A DNA stretch of 64,000 nucleotides from Mesodorylaimus sp. YZB2_4 (taxonomy: Eukaryota > Nematoda > Enoplea > Dorylaimida > Dorylaimidae), in the NCBI GenBank assembly GCA_030248295.1, contig JASANH010000463.1, positions 124,001 to 188,000 on the forward strand, read 5' to 3'. A program made the translations under genes and the position numbers. Below the pieces are notes generated by a model. It searched no databases, was not told the DNA's origin, and was given only the letters and a program-made list of their open reading frames with translations. Shown here piece by piece: positions 47,935 to 60,125 of the stretch. Within the stretch, counting starts at the first letter, position 1. Every line of letters begins with the position of its first letter.

Positions 47935-48834
47935 TAGGTTTGGAAGAGGGCGTATAGTAGTCAAGTCACCCAATTCTCTCAATTTATCTATGTGAGGACA
48001 TGCGGTTTTATGGGCAAACCTAGTTTCTAGCAAAAAACGAAAATCGGTTTTATTATTTCCAAAAAAGTCTGTTATCACAGACTCGAAACTTTTAGACCAG
48101 CCAATACTCACAGTGGAAACAGGGCTTAGGATGGCTGGTCTACTCGGCCACAAGAAAAAGGAGAGGTGCCCCGACATGCCAGGCACTGCACACAGCGTGT
48201 AATTGCTCGCACACCTACTGTATGTATGCATTGATATGTCAGCATCCAAGCCGCAAAGCTTGTGCTCTGTGCACTGCTGCTGTTCACGCAGGCTCTCCAA
48301 AGGCTGCTGTGCTGTTCCACACAAGCAACCTGCATACTGTATGCTAAAGCTGTAGTGCTGCGACTGCGAGTAAAGTGATATGGCTTATCGTTACATCCCT
48401 ATACCTCGATGAGCACTGAAAAATCTTTCCCCTTCTTCCAACTTTATGTTCATGCTCATGGTTTATCATATCAGTGATGACACACGCAAGAATGAAGGGG
48501 CACGTGACACCAAAATGATTTACCCGGCCGCGAGTCGAACATTCCCTAGTAACAATACGAGCAAGCGCCACTACGCACAGCCCGAGAATTAGACACTCCT
48601 AGCCCACTTTGTGGGCCACGAGCACAGGATTACAGGATCCTCTGCTCGTTGCTAGGATCAGTCGTCCTGTTGACATTCATGCAGAAAAAGCAGCTTCTGC
48701 TCAGACATATTTCCTAAACCGTGGTTGCGCTTAGCAGTGGCCGAGTAGACCAGCCATACCAAGCCCTGTTTCACTGTGAGCATTAGCTGGTCTAAAAGTT
48801 TCGAGTCGTCATAACAGACTTTTTTGGAAATAAT
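47935..48834. mobile_element. Composite element M2, copy 2
   Basis: The inverted repeats TTATTTCCAAAAAAGTCTGT (48053) and ACAGACTTTTTTGGAAATAA (48814-48833) bracket the same internal order as 35275-36155. This includes GGGCTTAGGATGGCTGGTCT, the TTCTTCCAACTTTATGTTCA block and the minus-strand SINE-B-like segment. There is no coding capacity. It lacks an obvious target duplication. Confidence 0.85.
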
Positions 48835-49164
48835 ACGTATGGTTTTGAAGGTAGTGGCCATGAACCGCAAAGAAATACATACTACCCTCTTTATCAGATG
48901 GTATGGCTGGGGAATAAGGTGAGCCAGACCAATAGAGAAGGAACTGTTGAAGAAAAGAAAAGGCGTGAAAGAAGAAGTAGTTGTTGATGGGTATTCTTTT
49001 CCCTGCGAGTCAAAACAAGAATTTTCAGGGTCATGCCCGCAGTACCACCCTCTAAATAAGTCCCTCCTAGCAAGGCTCATATCGGCCTCACTCGGCCCCC
49101 TGTATGCGAGTCATACATGACCGATCTAGCCACGCGCTTGTGTGCGAATTGAGCCTTTGAAAAA

Positions 49165-49225
49165 CTTTTGATTTTGATTTTGACTTTGCATTTTGATTTT
49201 GAGCCATTTGAGCATTTTGAGGCAT
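49165..49225 (+). repeat. (TTTTGA)n-like microsatellite
   Basis: About nine degenerate units of TTTTGA/CATTTTGA lie in roughly 60 bases. Simple repeat, no further significance seen. Confidence 0.8.
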
Positions 49226-50133
49226 TTTAATACTGTCGAAGTGCTATGTACAGAAGCAAACAAAGAGTTTTGCCAAAGTCGGTTTGATTTGCATGCCACA
49301 TGCATCACGATTTCAGCAAGCCTCACTCAACACTGAACAGTGTCAGTGTCTGATTGCAACAAGCTATAAACAGGTCAACATAGTATATTCGAATAGATCA
49401 AGACTCGCCGAGGCTGAGCAAAATATTATATTCATTCTGAAATAAGGTAGTCAATGCTAGCTTACAGATGCTTTATTCGTAAATGAGCAGAGGGTTTACT
49501 GTGCCATAATTCCAAGCAACAAGCAATTTACAGGAAGCGAAGGGTGCATCTTCCGTGCATCTTTAGATGCCAGGCTCATCGTACCAGTTCCACAAGCAGC
49601 AGGCCTTCCGACACCGTTCCTCCCAGTCCATAAGCACTTGATTTTCTTTCGGAGCCCATTTGGTGCTTTGGCTTATTGTCCTGGGAAATGCACTGAGCAA
49701 CTCTGAATTTTTGTGAGCCATCAAGGGCAATTTTGTAGCAATCATATGCTTCGTTTTGGATGTCCGCCATTACAGTAACAGCACAGGTGGTTAGACCGGA
49801 CACAATCTTCGAGTCCATCAGTACCATTTACAGGTCTAGTAATTAGGCCATACAATGCACAACAATTTTTTTCCTTGCAGCAAGAAATTTTTGAGTGGCA
49901 TTTCGCAATTTTTGATACTCTTATTGCAGAAGATTAGAGAAGTTGTGAAATAGCCCACAGACCGACCTCAAAAAGTATTACGAAAAATTTCCTCAGGAAT
50001 ATAAGAATATAGTTGAATAGAGCATGACACAAAAACTGCATTCAAAACATGACTGATGGGATCATACGATCGCCCTCATTCATCAAGTCCAAGGTTACAA
50101 TACGAGGCCATCACAAATTTTGACAAAAACTCT

Positions 50134-50667
50134 TCAAGAAAGACACGAAAACTTAGTCGAGAACACGATGCATAGAAGAGTGAACATTGATGTCGCCCTC
50201 GGAGCTGGCGAGGCGTTCCAGTATGGCGAGGTCGACGAGTCGGCGTAATGATAGTTGGCGTGACGACTTTTGTTACGATTATCGTCATCCGCTTCGATGC
50301 CGAATTGGTATTCTTTAACGGACGGCTCTGGGCAAAAAAAGCATTGAAAATATTCTCTCAATATCCCATGTTCAAGGTTGTTTGGACCGCGCGAGGTGGG
50401 TGCAAAACACGTGCTCTGATCGTGTGATAGAAAATGCAGGACTTGACATTATAAATCAAGAATACTTACGCCCAGTCACTCCATTAACAGCAAATAACGG
50501 TGTCCATCCTGATGATTGGTCAGAATGCTGGCGGGGCATCGATTGTTCGAGTTTAGTCAAGGATGTCGAGGACACTGATGAGGAGGCCATCGACTGTTGC
50601 TGTGGAGTTGAAGAGGGCAAAAATGTATGATTTTGTGTTTGGATGGCAGGTATTGGCTTCCGTGCTT
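50134..50667 (-). CDS. Unidentified gene, two exons
   Basis: On the minus strand the exon 50667-50470 reads KPIPAIQTQNHTFLPSSTPQ ... FAVNGVTG, Ser/Gln-rich. It splices in phase 1 (CGTAAGT; GCCCAG) to 50327 onward, reading QPSVKEYQFGIEADDDNRNK. After that two frames compete. One runs to a TGA at 50134. The other, one base shifted, reads RRLVDLAILERLASSEGDIN and VHSSMHRVLD before a TAA, and looks more protein-like. A frameshift or an undetected tiny intron is therefore likely. It lies on the same strand as the 43.6-45.0 kb exons and could be the 5' part of the same gene, separated by a second palindrome, SINE-B and M2. No family recognised. Confidence 0.45.
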
Positions 50668-53600
50668 CTGGAAGAGAAAGAAACTTACAATGGGAGTGCG
50701 AACTGGCATGGCGATTATTTGCCGTCTTACCGGTAAATATTCGCCATGCCGTCTCTTAGTTAGGCATAATCTTATGGACTAGAGAAAGTAAAGTCCACAA
50801 AACCAATAGCCATTGGTCAGTAGGCCTCAGAAGGAGTCTCTTGGGCTTACGTGATCATACAGAGTCCAGTAAAATTCTAGACTTAGATTTGTAACCTTGC
50901 AAGCCACAGCGGCAAAATTGTGTAAATATTGAATACAGATTACCATAAATACTCATTTAGTTTTCGCCTCTTCTACTTTCATTCCGAAACCTATTTTGTT
51001 CCCCACAAAAGTTTTTCTTGGGTAGAGAACTGCACTCTGCCCTAAAGCGCTGCAAGGCGCTTGTGCCAATTCTGAGAGAAAACTCACTAGTGGTTTGGTC
51101 AAACTAGCATGCAAAACTTGTTAAAAAACTGAATTTCTTCTCAAGCTTACTCCCTGGAGTAATTTCTTCGCCTGGGACAAATTAAAATGGTAATTTCCCT
51201 TGGGTATCGCTTGCGTATTAGAAAACTGGCATCCATGTTTTGATTGAGAATTTTACCAGAAGTCACGGGGTAGATTTCACTGCTCTCAGTTCTTTCAAAC
51301 ATAACAAAAGTTTTTGGGCAATCGGCGATTTCCGTACACAATAAACACAATAATTGATTCTCCAGTGAAGTTTAGAAATACCAGATTTTTTACCACCAGA
51401 TACGAATCTTTGAGATTGATCGGATTCTGGAGCGGTTTTTGAGAAATTGGCGTCCCAGTTCCTTTAATCTGTTTCGATCAGAATGCAAAAAAGCCAAAAT
51501 TGTGTCTCGAGTTGACGATTTTGTGGCGCAATAATATCGCCCGCACGTGTTACCCTCAGACAAAAATATCTTTACAGGCCTACTGAATCGCAAATTTTGG
51601 ATGCCAAAATGGTAATCTGAGAAGCCAGGCCAACAAAATTTGTACTCAAAGTTGTGGGGGGGGGGGGGAGTACCCTGGTTGGTTAAACCAGAACACATGA
51701 GTGATTGTATATTTTTTGGGATAAGCACAGTGTCGATGTCCTCTAACCCAAAAAAAAGTTTTCAGATAAAAAGTCCAGCTTTGGAGTTCTATGTCGCTTT
51801 TCCTTATTCAAAATCTTATTAGCCAACTGGAAGGAAACATGTTTTACCAAACAACCAAACATTCCCAGTTCTGCAACTGCTTGTGAAAAACTTTTTTCTG
51901 ACTGTGTCTTCCCTCCCTCCACTGAATGTGCAGTATATTATACATCCTGCATAAAAATTTCATACCACACGCCTTAATTCCTCTAGACCAGCCAGCAGAT
52001 TGTGGTCAAAGCTATTGCTAGTAAGCCTCCTGCCCTCATTTGCATGTGCGCAACTCGGCCAAACCTAACTGGCAATAAGAAACAAAATGAAGCAGGTTTT
52101 TGTTAAGTTTGGTGAAACTTTTAAAATTTCAGTTTTGAGTGCAGACCAGAGTGCAAATCGAAGCAAAGATACCATGTGTCAATTTCAGTCAGTGCAAAAC
52201 TGGCGACTCAAAACAATACGGGTCCCAAAAAGGTTTTCACTTCCCTGTAGTTTAGGCAAAGTCAGACTGCCAGCTCTAACGAAAACCAAGCAGTAGTTTA
52301 AAAACCTACCGCTCGGACTTGTCTGAAATGACAAAACCAAGTGAACTAAAACCAGGACTAGCCTCCATATTTCGCCCATTGTCATTAATCTCGATTCCAA
52401 TTTGAGCAGCATTTCCACAGCAAATGTCCAAATCAAAAATTTATTCAAATACCAGGTCTCAAATCCAAAACACTTCCACCAACTACTTCATATGTCCAAA
52501 CGAAATCACGTCCTCTCAACGCGACTGTTGAAAATCCAAATAATTCAAGCTGTTCAGAAGAATCTAAACTCAGGTCACTGTTGAGTCGGCGGGCGTTGGA
52601 AGTGGAATGGGCACTAAGTCACCAAGAATGGTCAAACGGTGCGTGGACTTTCTTCAAGTAGGTGAGTATTATAGATCTTTTCGAATTTTTACAACGTGCT
52701 ATTTACGACTGAACCTTTTTCGGTCCTACTTCGGTATAAGAATGCGAAAAACTCTCCTCTCCTCGCGCGCAGACTGAACGAAAAGCGCCTATTCGAGTCA
52801 ACTGACGGAGGAAGAAGGAGGGGCGGTCAGTTTTTCACATACCTGACAGTGGATTCTTTGAGAAACAGGAATTGCATATAAAAGATGAAAAGAAATACAT
52901 AGCGCGGTCACTGGCACCGACGGCTGCTATAGAGAGAGACTGTTGGCGGGGTCTCGTTGTGGCACACTGCCATTCAAGGCGGCCACGGACACCAACCTTC
53001 TCCTCGTTTTTCAGCCGCACTCATTTTTCACGTGTGTCCAAGGAATGGGAGGGGACGAGGAAGGTGATGATAGGATAGAAGCAGTTCCCTGAAAATAAAA
53101 ATTTACTGCTTGAACATGAATTCGCACTTTTATGTTCAAGACTATCGACAGTCTAAAGCAGTCTACGGAGGGCGATCAAAAAGTTCCTAGAATGATATTA
53201 GCATTGCAGCAGTGTAAAGTGATGTGAAAATGATACTAGCAGTTTTTTAGAGCATCAATTTCTGTTTAGTACACATCGTTATCTTCTCTTTCTGCCGATC
53301 AGATAGCTAGAGAAATTTCTTTTTGTGATTGCTACTTTTCTCATGTTGCAAAATCCTCTGTTAACCAATCGGTCAAACATCAAAGTTCATGTCGAACCGG
53401 GTTTGCAAACCGGATGCTGTGGACGAGATTGTGGTGAAAGTCGATAGTACCAATGGCCCCAAGGTAGCCACCCTCCGCGACTGGATCAAGTAATTACTGA
53501 ATGGAGGAGACGCTGTTAATGACGACCATTGAACTGGTCGGTCATCAACCATGGTCAATGATCGAACAACCGATAATTTAAAAAACTGCATGAGAAAGAC

Positions 53601-54952
53601 AGACAAGTTTTATTTGCAGAAAGTGCTGAGGCCTCGGGCATCTTCTAAGGCTCGGTTGAAACAGTTCTGACCGATCCTTCTGGTTCAAGCAGACTTTAAG
53701 CTCTTTAAGTAGGAAAAATCGAGACCCCACTCCGAGATCAATTCTTACAGTACCTGAGAACGATTCTCCATTCTGGTGCGACCAGAAGATTAGTTCTCGC
53801 TCGATTCTCGATGCTTAGTTTTCAAATGGCGGAGCCTTTTTGTCATCTTAATCACATTTCATGGAAATCCCACATACCGTATTTCCTCGAAATTCTCCCC
53901 GGGGGGAGAAATTTTTTAAAATGGGTCCCAGACGGGGGAGAATAACCAAAGGGGGGGGGGGATTTCCAGAGTGGGGAGAATACAACTCAAACATTTCCCA
54001 GATTCCACTATAGAAAGATAGACAGCCTTACCCTTGCCAAAAGTACTGCTAACTTCGTTTATTTCAATACTTTTTTTCCCGTATTCATTCATGGGAAGAG
54101 GAGAACCGAGTACTAGAATAAGAAGCCATGATAACAAACACGGCTAATGCGAGAGATAATTTGCGTGCGGAGGGGTCTCCTATCGTAACATGCCCCTGAG
54201 ATTGCAGCTGCAGATAGCGCACAGGCGAGGGGCCATTTTTAGCAGCTCAGACAGATTAATTATGTTTGGTAATTCTGCCCTAAGTAACATGGGTCATTTG
54301 CTTATTGAGTTATCAGATAAGTCTACAGCAGATTCAAAGTCTGATGTGAAAGTTAAGTGGACATTTTAAATATCAGCGCCAATGTGCAGACTTTTCTGCC
54401 AAGGAAAGACTTGCGAACAGTTCTAGATGCGACTTCGCCTGAAAAACTTGAGAGCGGTTCTGATTCTAATGCGACTTCAAGGGGAGAATGGTTCTCAAAA
54501 TCAGTTCTCGAGAACTAATCCAGAATCGTTCCTGAGAATGATTCGTAGTGCGACTGCGGGCTATGGCTGGTCTAACTAAGCAGGCACTGGCGTGGCTATT
54601 GATGCTGTACCTATTTTAAAAGCCATCCGTGGAGTCGATAAGTGAACAGTCGACTATGCGGAGTGTAGCTATGGTCACGCTAGGAATGTGTATTGTATGG
54701 GTTCAACTGAAGTTCAAACTGAGAAAAGTTCACTATTAGGAGTGTGTGGCAGTTCACCAAACATGAAACGGACTGCGCTATGACTAATTCAGCTTAAACA
54801 CTTGACCCGAATCGCATAGCGGGTACAAGGGTCTGTTGCATACTGTCAGGGCTTAGGACTAGAGAAGGTTAGGCGAGGGGAAATGTTTCATTCCATTTTT
54901 TAGCAAAAAGGTTTGGGGTTTCTAGTCTAAAGCACCTAAGTCTAGGTCCATT
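50668..54952. other. Intergenic region, no gene recognised
   Basis: Contains G-runs (near 51657 and 53950) and a cluster of GAATCGTTCTC / GAGAACGATTC words split between about 53735-53825 and 54415-54555. A plus-strand frame at about 53390-53490 (PDAVDEIVVKVDSTNGPKV) looks peptide-like but ends in stops on both sides. Nothing else can be supported. Confidence 0.4.
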
Positions 54953-55446
54953 TCATGGACCTTTTTTAGGGGGCTCTGTCAAAAGCGATTGGGTATTGTC
55001 CCGATTGCGCACCTCTGGGGCAATGCGTGCGCGCTCTTGACTCACGATCAGACCCACCCTGGGGCCATCCATATGGTCCCAGTCGAAAGACTGGGTCCGT
55101 TCATGTTCGTCAAGGTCTAGGGCTGTCCCTGGTATGTACCATCCGCATTGCATAGGCAATGTGAGTACGGCCCTCGTAGATGTGGGGCTTCCTTCCAGGA
55201 AGAACTTCGGGGTCGTCCGTCGCTTCTTTTTGTCGGTGGGGAGGAATGTAATCCTGGCGCCTTGCTGGCCATGGCGAGTCGGAGAGAGTGATCGACCTTT
55301 CCCTCGCTGGGAAGCCCTTGCTCCAGTCGGAGTTTTTGTCTCACCGACTCTGATCGATCGCATTCTCTTCTACGCCCGCCAGCCAACGGTTGCGCAAGGA
55401 TTATACTGTACCAACGAATGCTGAACCGCTGCGCCACCGCGGCCAA
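54953..55446 (-). mobile_element. tRNA-derived SINE (family C), near full length
   Basis: The minus-strand 5' end GGCCGCGGTGGCGCAGCGGT is a tRNA-like head with an A box (TGGCGCAGCGG). The body includes the GACAAAAACTCCGACTGGAG and CTCTCCGACTCGCCATGGCC blocks seen as fragments at 4.4, 20.8 and 32.8 kb. It ends in a GGTCCATGAAATGG region. The B box is degraded. A long open frame runs through the body, but fragment copies show no coding constraint. Confidence 0.75.
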
Positions 55447-55864
55447 ATCAAGCCGCATTTAAACGGGTCCACGACTGGGTCGTAATGGGACAAGCCTGTT
55501 GCCAAGGAAGGTGTGCCTTGTAATAAGTCCCCTCGACCCGCACTCTCGAAAATGGGTCAGGAATCCAGCACAGGCCAAGGGAAGGTAGTATCTGTTTGAA
55601 AATCCAGCTTGGAAGGGTCTCCCTGGGTACTGTACTTTATGACGGGATAAGCAGACTCCATCAATCGCTCATCTCACCGAGCATGTGCATTCGAATTTTT
55701 GAATTTTTCTGGATTTTCTCGGTCTTCTGAAGAAAAAACCCCAGACCGGAGTGCTGGAAGCTCAAACTCAAAGCCAAAGCCCGAAAACCTAGTTTGTAAA
55801 GAACTTTGCGTCTTTTCCTCAACGCTTTGCTTCCGTACCACACGACAAATCCCCTCAACCCTTT

Positions 55865-56080
55865 GTGATCGAGGCTGCCTTGCGAACTATAAACCCTCGT
55901 TGACCTTGAACGCCAAGCCGCGGGTGACTCACCTAGCACCGTCGAGGTGCTCTGACGATGAGTGGAAAGACGAGTAGGAAGTCGAGGCTGTCGACAGGGC
56001 TAACAGTCCACCCGCCATCGTCCGACGAAGTCGGTGTCCAGTCCAGGATGCCCTATGTGGAGGTGCCCTATTTATTACAC
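55865..56080 (+). mobile_element. SINE-A fragment
   Basis: It matches 13845-14060 (GCGAACTATAAACCCTCGTT, CCGTCGAGGTGCTC, CCACCCGCCATCGTCCGA, CCAGTCCAGGATGCCC). The head is absent and the 3' end is lost. Confidence 0.8.
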
Positions 56081-56159
56081 TGCACTGTAGAGTTGTTGGA
56101 GGATCATTGCAATAGGCTGTTGATGCTTACCAGAGGTTGCTGGAAAAACCATTGGCTTA

Positions 56160-56262
56160 GAATTTTGGATCAGATCATCCAATCTGAACTATCCGATCCG
56201 AATTTTTAGATGGTGATTTTTCGGATCTGATATCCGATTCTATCCGACCGTGACAAAGTTTG
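56160..56262. repeat. GATCCGA word cluster
   Basis: GGATCAGATCATCC, ATCCGATCCGAA, TCGGATCTGATATCCGATTC and related words alternate in both orientations over about 90 bases. The style is the same as the CGGGTC block at 9.0 kb but with a different word. Confidence 0.6.
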
Positions 56263-57724
56263 AGTCAGAGGCGAGAAGAAGAACGGCCGTGAGCCCAAAA
56301 AATTAAAATTTTAGCTCGCTCTGTATGTTTCGGGTGCGATACTGTTTCCACTCGTGTATTACAAAGGCAGTCGTTGAATGTTCACTGGTAACTGAACCTT
56401 TTCTTGAGGAGGAAGGAAAATCAATAAAGTTCTTTCTGGACACAATGCATGATATCGCCCAACAAAAGCAGATGAAATTAAAAACGCCTACTTGCGATTA
56501 AAGGGACGATTGGAAAAACCAAACAGCTGGGCATGGCTCTGCTGTTCATTATCTAAGCAATAACGAAATAATGATACCATACTTGCTACTGAATTTAATA
56601 ACGGACATGCTCGCACTGTAAATGGTTATGCTTCATGTCGAAAATGCTTTATCTAAGCAAGGTTAATTTAAAAAACAAGGCGCTGATGATTTTTTATAGT
56701 TTTTGGAGACCAGCTATTCGTGCACCGGAATATTCGTGCTTACTCGATCAAGTAAACAGCACAAAACGAGTATGCCTATCACAACATGAAGTTAATTGTC
56801 AGCTCGTTAATTGTCAAACTAAATAGCGCCCGAAGTCAATGCCTATACGGGGCATCACGGATTTGCTTATAAACACAGGCCCGTTGCAACACAAAATATG
56901 AATTTCCCGCTTAGCCGCTTATAACAGTTCTGCATAGATGAAACTGCCATACCTACTTTACGTATAGTCTGTGTGCCGCATGCCATTCACATTAGCGCAG
57001 GGAAGAGCATGTTTAGGGAAAACGGTTTGGGTTTTTGCCAGGAAAACGAAGAAGTAAAGGCGTAACATGGGAAAATATGAATAAAATGAAGAGGTGAGAG
57101 GCTTTCCTGCATTTTTGTGCTCGGCTGTGAAACAAACTTTATGGCAATTTAAAAAAGGCAATTCGAAAGCGAGATAAAAAGCGTGAACCATATGTGGTTC
57201 CTGGCGCAGAGATCTCCGCAGCTGACGGGTGCTCGAATATGGCACTCAGTCAGTGAATAATCAGTCTAGGCCTGGTTTAATCAAACGACCTTTAGCAGAA
57301 AGTCTCAATCTTGCTCGAATCAAGATGGCGTTCACCCTTCGGTTACGAGTTTCTTCAGCTTGTTGAAACGTTTTTATGGGAAATGGGGCAGGCTGTCCTT
57401 ATTTTATGTTGTTTGATTGTCAGCACGACGAAATGCGATTTGAATGGGTCCTAGTCATTCAGAGGCACCCCAGAAGGAGCAAGGAAGCCACTCGTCACAT
57501 CAACCATACAGCACTGCTGACGGTGCCATTTCATTGATGACACCTAGCACGGCCCCTTGAAGCAGGTCTTGACTTCAGCAGCAGTCCGCGCAGTAATGGA
57601 CAGGCCAGCCACTCAAATTCAGAATCATTTCGAAACTCCGGACATGGCTACCACGATGCCTTTTACTCGCATGTATATCAGGCTGATTATCAAAGGCTGA
57701 CTCAGGCTGATTATCAAAGTTCAG

Positions 57725-57935
57725 ACTGAGTAATATCCACCGACCATGTGGAGATGAATGTAAAGTTAGCACCAAAGGCCCTCAACCAGGAACAAACAAT
57801 GAAGGGCAGAAATCCATTTTGATCTACCCTGTCATCATTTCTGTTATTATTGTAGTCGTTGTCGGCGGGGTTTGTGTTTTATTCCTCAAAACAAAACGCT
57901 GTACAGGGTCCTATACTGTGCTTCGCTCCCCATAA
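57725..57935 (+). CDS. Possible last exon of a single-pass membrane protein
   Basis: After a TTCAG acceptor at 57724 a frame runs to TAA at 57933-57935. It reads NIHRPCGDECKVSTKGPQPG, a linker, then a strongly hydrophobic ILIYPVIISVIIVVVVVGGV, and a basic stop-transfer KTKRC with a short tail (TGSYTVLRSP). This layout fits the extracellular stalk, membrane helix and cytoplasmic tail of a type I protein. Upstream exons were not found. Confidence 0.4.
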
Positions 57936-58204
57936 GGTATGGAATTTACTGGTTGCATAATGACATTCTAATACTGATCAACAACACTCCATGTTTTTAC
58001 AATTTTTGTAGTGACTGAGTTTTGACACTCTCCTGTCGTTGCTGCATATTTTCTGGCTCATCAACAAGGATGTAAATGTATTCTTTGTCCATGTCTGCAA
58101 GAATTATCCGGCTGTTTTGCGAAGATACAGTAGAATTTGTTGTTGAGCTTTTTTGTGGCTTTTCACTGATTTAATACAATACAATTCCAAAAAATATATC
58201 CTAG

Positions 58205-58334
58205 GAAAATTACTATTTCAAGAAGGACCTACTCACGATCAGAACGGAAGACTTTTTGAGGGGATTAATTCCTCAGTTTGGCTTGGCATCGGACTCCTCC
58301 AAACGGGAGATTTTATTCTCAAAATCACCCTGGG
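58205..58334 (+). CDS. Possible exon with beta-sandwich-like sequence
   Basis: Between a TCCTAG acceptor and a GGTAGTC donor the frame reads KLLFQEGPTHDQNGRLFEGI followed by NSSVWLGIGLLQTGDF and ILKITL. This alternation of strand-like pieces recalls immunoglobulin-type exons. No phase-compatible neighbour was found, since the frame opened by the next acceptor at 58422 stops quickly in the required phase. It may be a relic. Confidence 0.22.
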
Positions 58335-59374
58335 GTAGTCATGCAACACATGTACATATTCGCAGTCACTAAATAAGCACAGTTTCTTTCTTTTCCCTCT
58401 TCTTCATAATATCATGACAGGCTGCAAGGGGCATCACATACTGTGTGATCCACACCACCCAGAGAAACTATATGAGGAAAACCTGATTGCGTATTTACTC
58501 TGCTCTCGTATTGGTGCTCGACCGAAGCAAGTAATGAGTCTTCCCCGCGATCCAGATGTCAGTGCTTCTGTCTTGAATGATAGTTTTATGCACTTTCTTT
58601 GAATGCATGAGTCATGCAAGCGTGTTCGTTAAAAAGAAAACAGAAAAGATAAGTGCCTCGTCGGCCAGGATTAACAAAGGATCCCTCCTGGGACGGAGCA
58701 AACTATGTAGCCGACTTGGTGGATACGAAAGTCACTGTCTGGACCTTGCTAGACTATCACCGAACCAAATGACCAGGAGACCTTCGATGTGATTCCCATT
58801 ATAGGCGCGTCACAGCCTTGTTACAGGAAAGCAATAACGAAACATACAAGGACAGGAAGACAGAATATCACATTCGCTCGAGGCAATGTGGCCCCAGCAG
58901 CTAAACATCCATCTTGGCCGCAACCAGCCACGCAAACTTGGATTAACCTCCGTCGACGATGGGAAGTCATTCGATCGAGAGATTCGTTGAGAGGACGAAA
59001 TCGGATTTGCTTATATGATCCGGGCGCACCACCATAAAGGTCGACCACTGTGTCCGCGCCAATATCATGGACCTGGCACGGGTGTAAAGTCTCCTTGTAG
59101 TAGCCGCATTTACGCCAAAGAACCATTACGTCTAAAAAGTGTGATTTTTCTGATATTTATACTATTTAGGATCCTACATACTGTATTTTCAAGCGCCAGT
59201 AGGGTTCTTCCGTGCGCGAGTAGAAAAAACCCAGTACACCAAGAAAAATGGCTTGATAAGTTTAGATAACAAAAAACTTTCACTTTATTGCGATTTTCCA
59301 ATGTGCATACAAATTTTACAAATTTCAAATTTTGAGACGTCGCGATTTTTTAATTTTCCCGCGCTAATTGGATC

Positions 59375-59447
59375 CGGAAACAGGTATTAGGCCCATTTAT
59401 GTAGAAAAATACTCCTTATCGGGTATTCGTACTTGCTGTATGCGCAC
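59375..59447. repeat. Diverged direct repeat, copy 1
   Basis: GGCCCATTTATGTAGAAAAA with CTCCTTATCGGG...GCTGTATGCGCACTGA here matches GGCCCATTTCTGTAGAAGAA with CTCATTATCGGG...GCTGTATACGCACTGA at 60053-60125. The units are 680 bp apart, part of a local duplication or dispersed repeat. Confidence 0.7.
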
Positions 59448-60052
59448 TGAGAAGTTTAGCCTGTAAAATGTGAAATTGCGAGATGATTTGTTGCACAAGG
59501 CTTCTTTTTTTGGGAAAGGTTTGACAAAATAAGAATTTCCAAATGTTAGAGCAAAAGTTAGAGCTTGCTCGGAAATGTTTTTTTAAATTTTCAGAGTCTC
59601 AAAAGTTTTGCAACTAAAACCATCTCACAAGTCAGTCTGATATATCGCCCGAGGCCCCGCATGACTTTTTAAAAACCGTTTTAGAGCTAGAGATACAAGT
59701 CGCCATAAAAACCCTGACCATCGCATATGGCCACACTCACTTTGGGTTTGAACACTTGTGAAATAATAGGTTATGCAATGGGTGTGATTGGGATTCGGAC
59801 ACGGCTTCGGCTCGATCCGACCTTCGTAACAGTCGGTCATATCCATTTTATTTCCATTTTGGTTAGCACTAAGGCGGTAGGTCTTTTCCACCGTGTTACA
59901 CTGAACGCAATTGAGACCTGCGATAGCGTAAACTTACAGCATGTATTAAAGAGATACCATAAAGCCTCACTTGAGACCCTAGAGTCTATATAATTTCAGG
60001 CTGGTCCGAAAAGCAGGGTCATATGAGAGAGGCCCTATACATACATAAGATT

Positions 60053-60125
60053 TTCAAACAGGTGTGGCCCATTTCTGTAGAAGAATACTCATTATCGGGC
60101 AGTCATGCTGCTGTATACGCACTGA
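60053..60125. repeat. Diverged direct repeat, copy 2
   Basis: Partner of 59375-59447; see the matching blocks given there. The surrounding kilobase is otherwise unrecognised. Confidence 0.7.

Noticed and set aside
53390..53490. Peptide-like plus-strand segment (VDEIVVKVDSTNGPKVATLR)
   Set aside because: It is about 35 codons, closed by stops on both sides, without a usable donor or a family match.
54953..55363. A 136-residue minus-strand frame within 54953-55446
   Set aside because: It coincides with the body of SINE-C, whose fragments elsewhere contain stops and indels in this frame. It is an incidental open frame in a GC-rich SINE.
58821..59126. Minus-strand frame with a hydrophobic C-terminus (possible tail-anchored protein)
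   Set aside because: No conserved motif, no splice partner and a competing plus-strand frame of similar quality. Not enough to call a gene.
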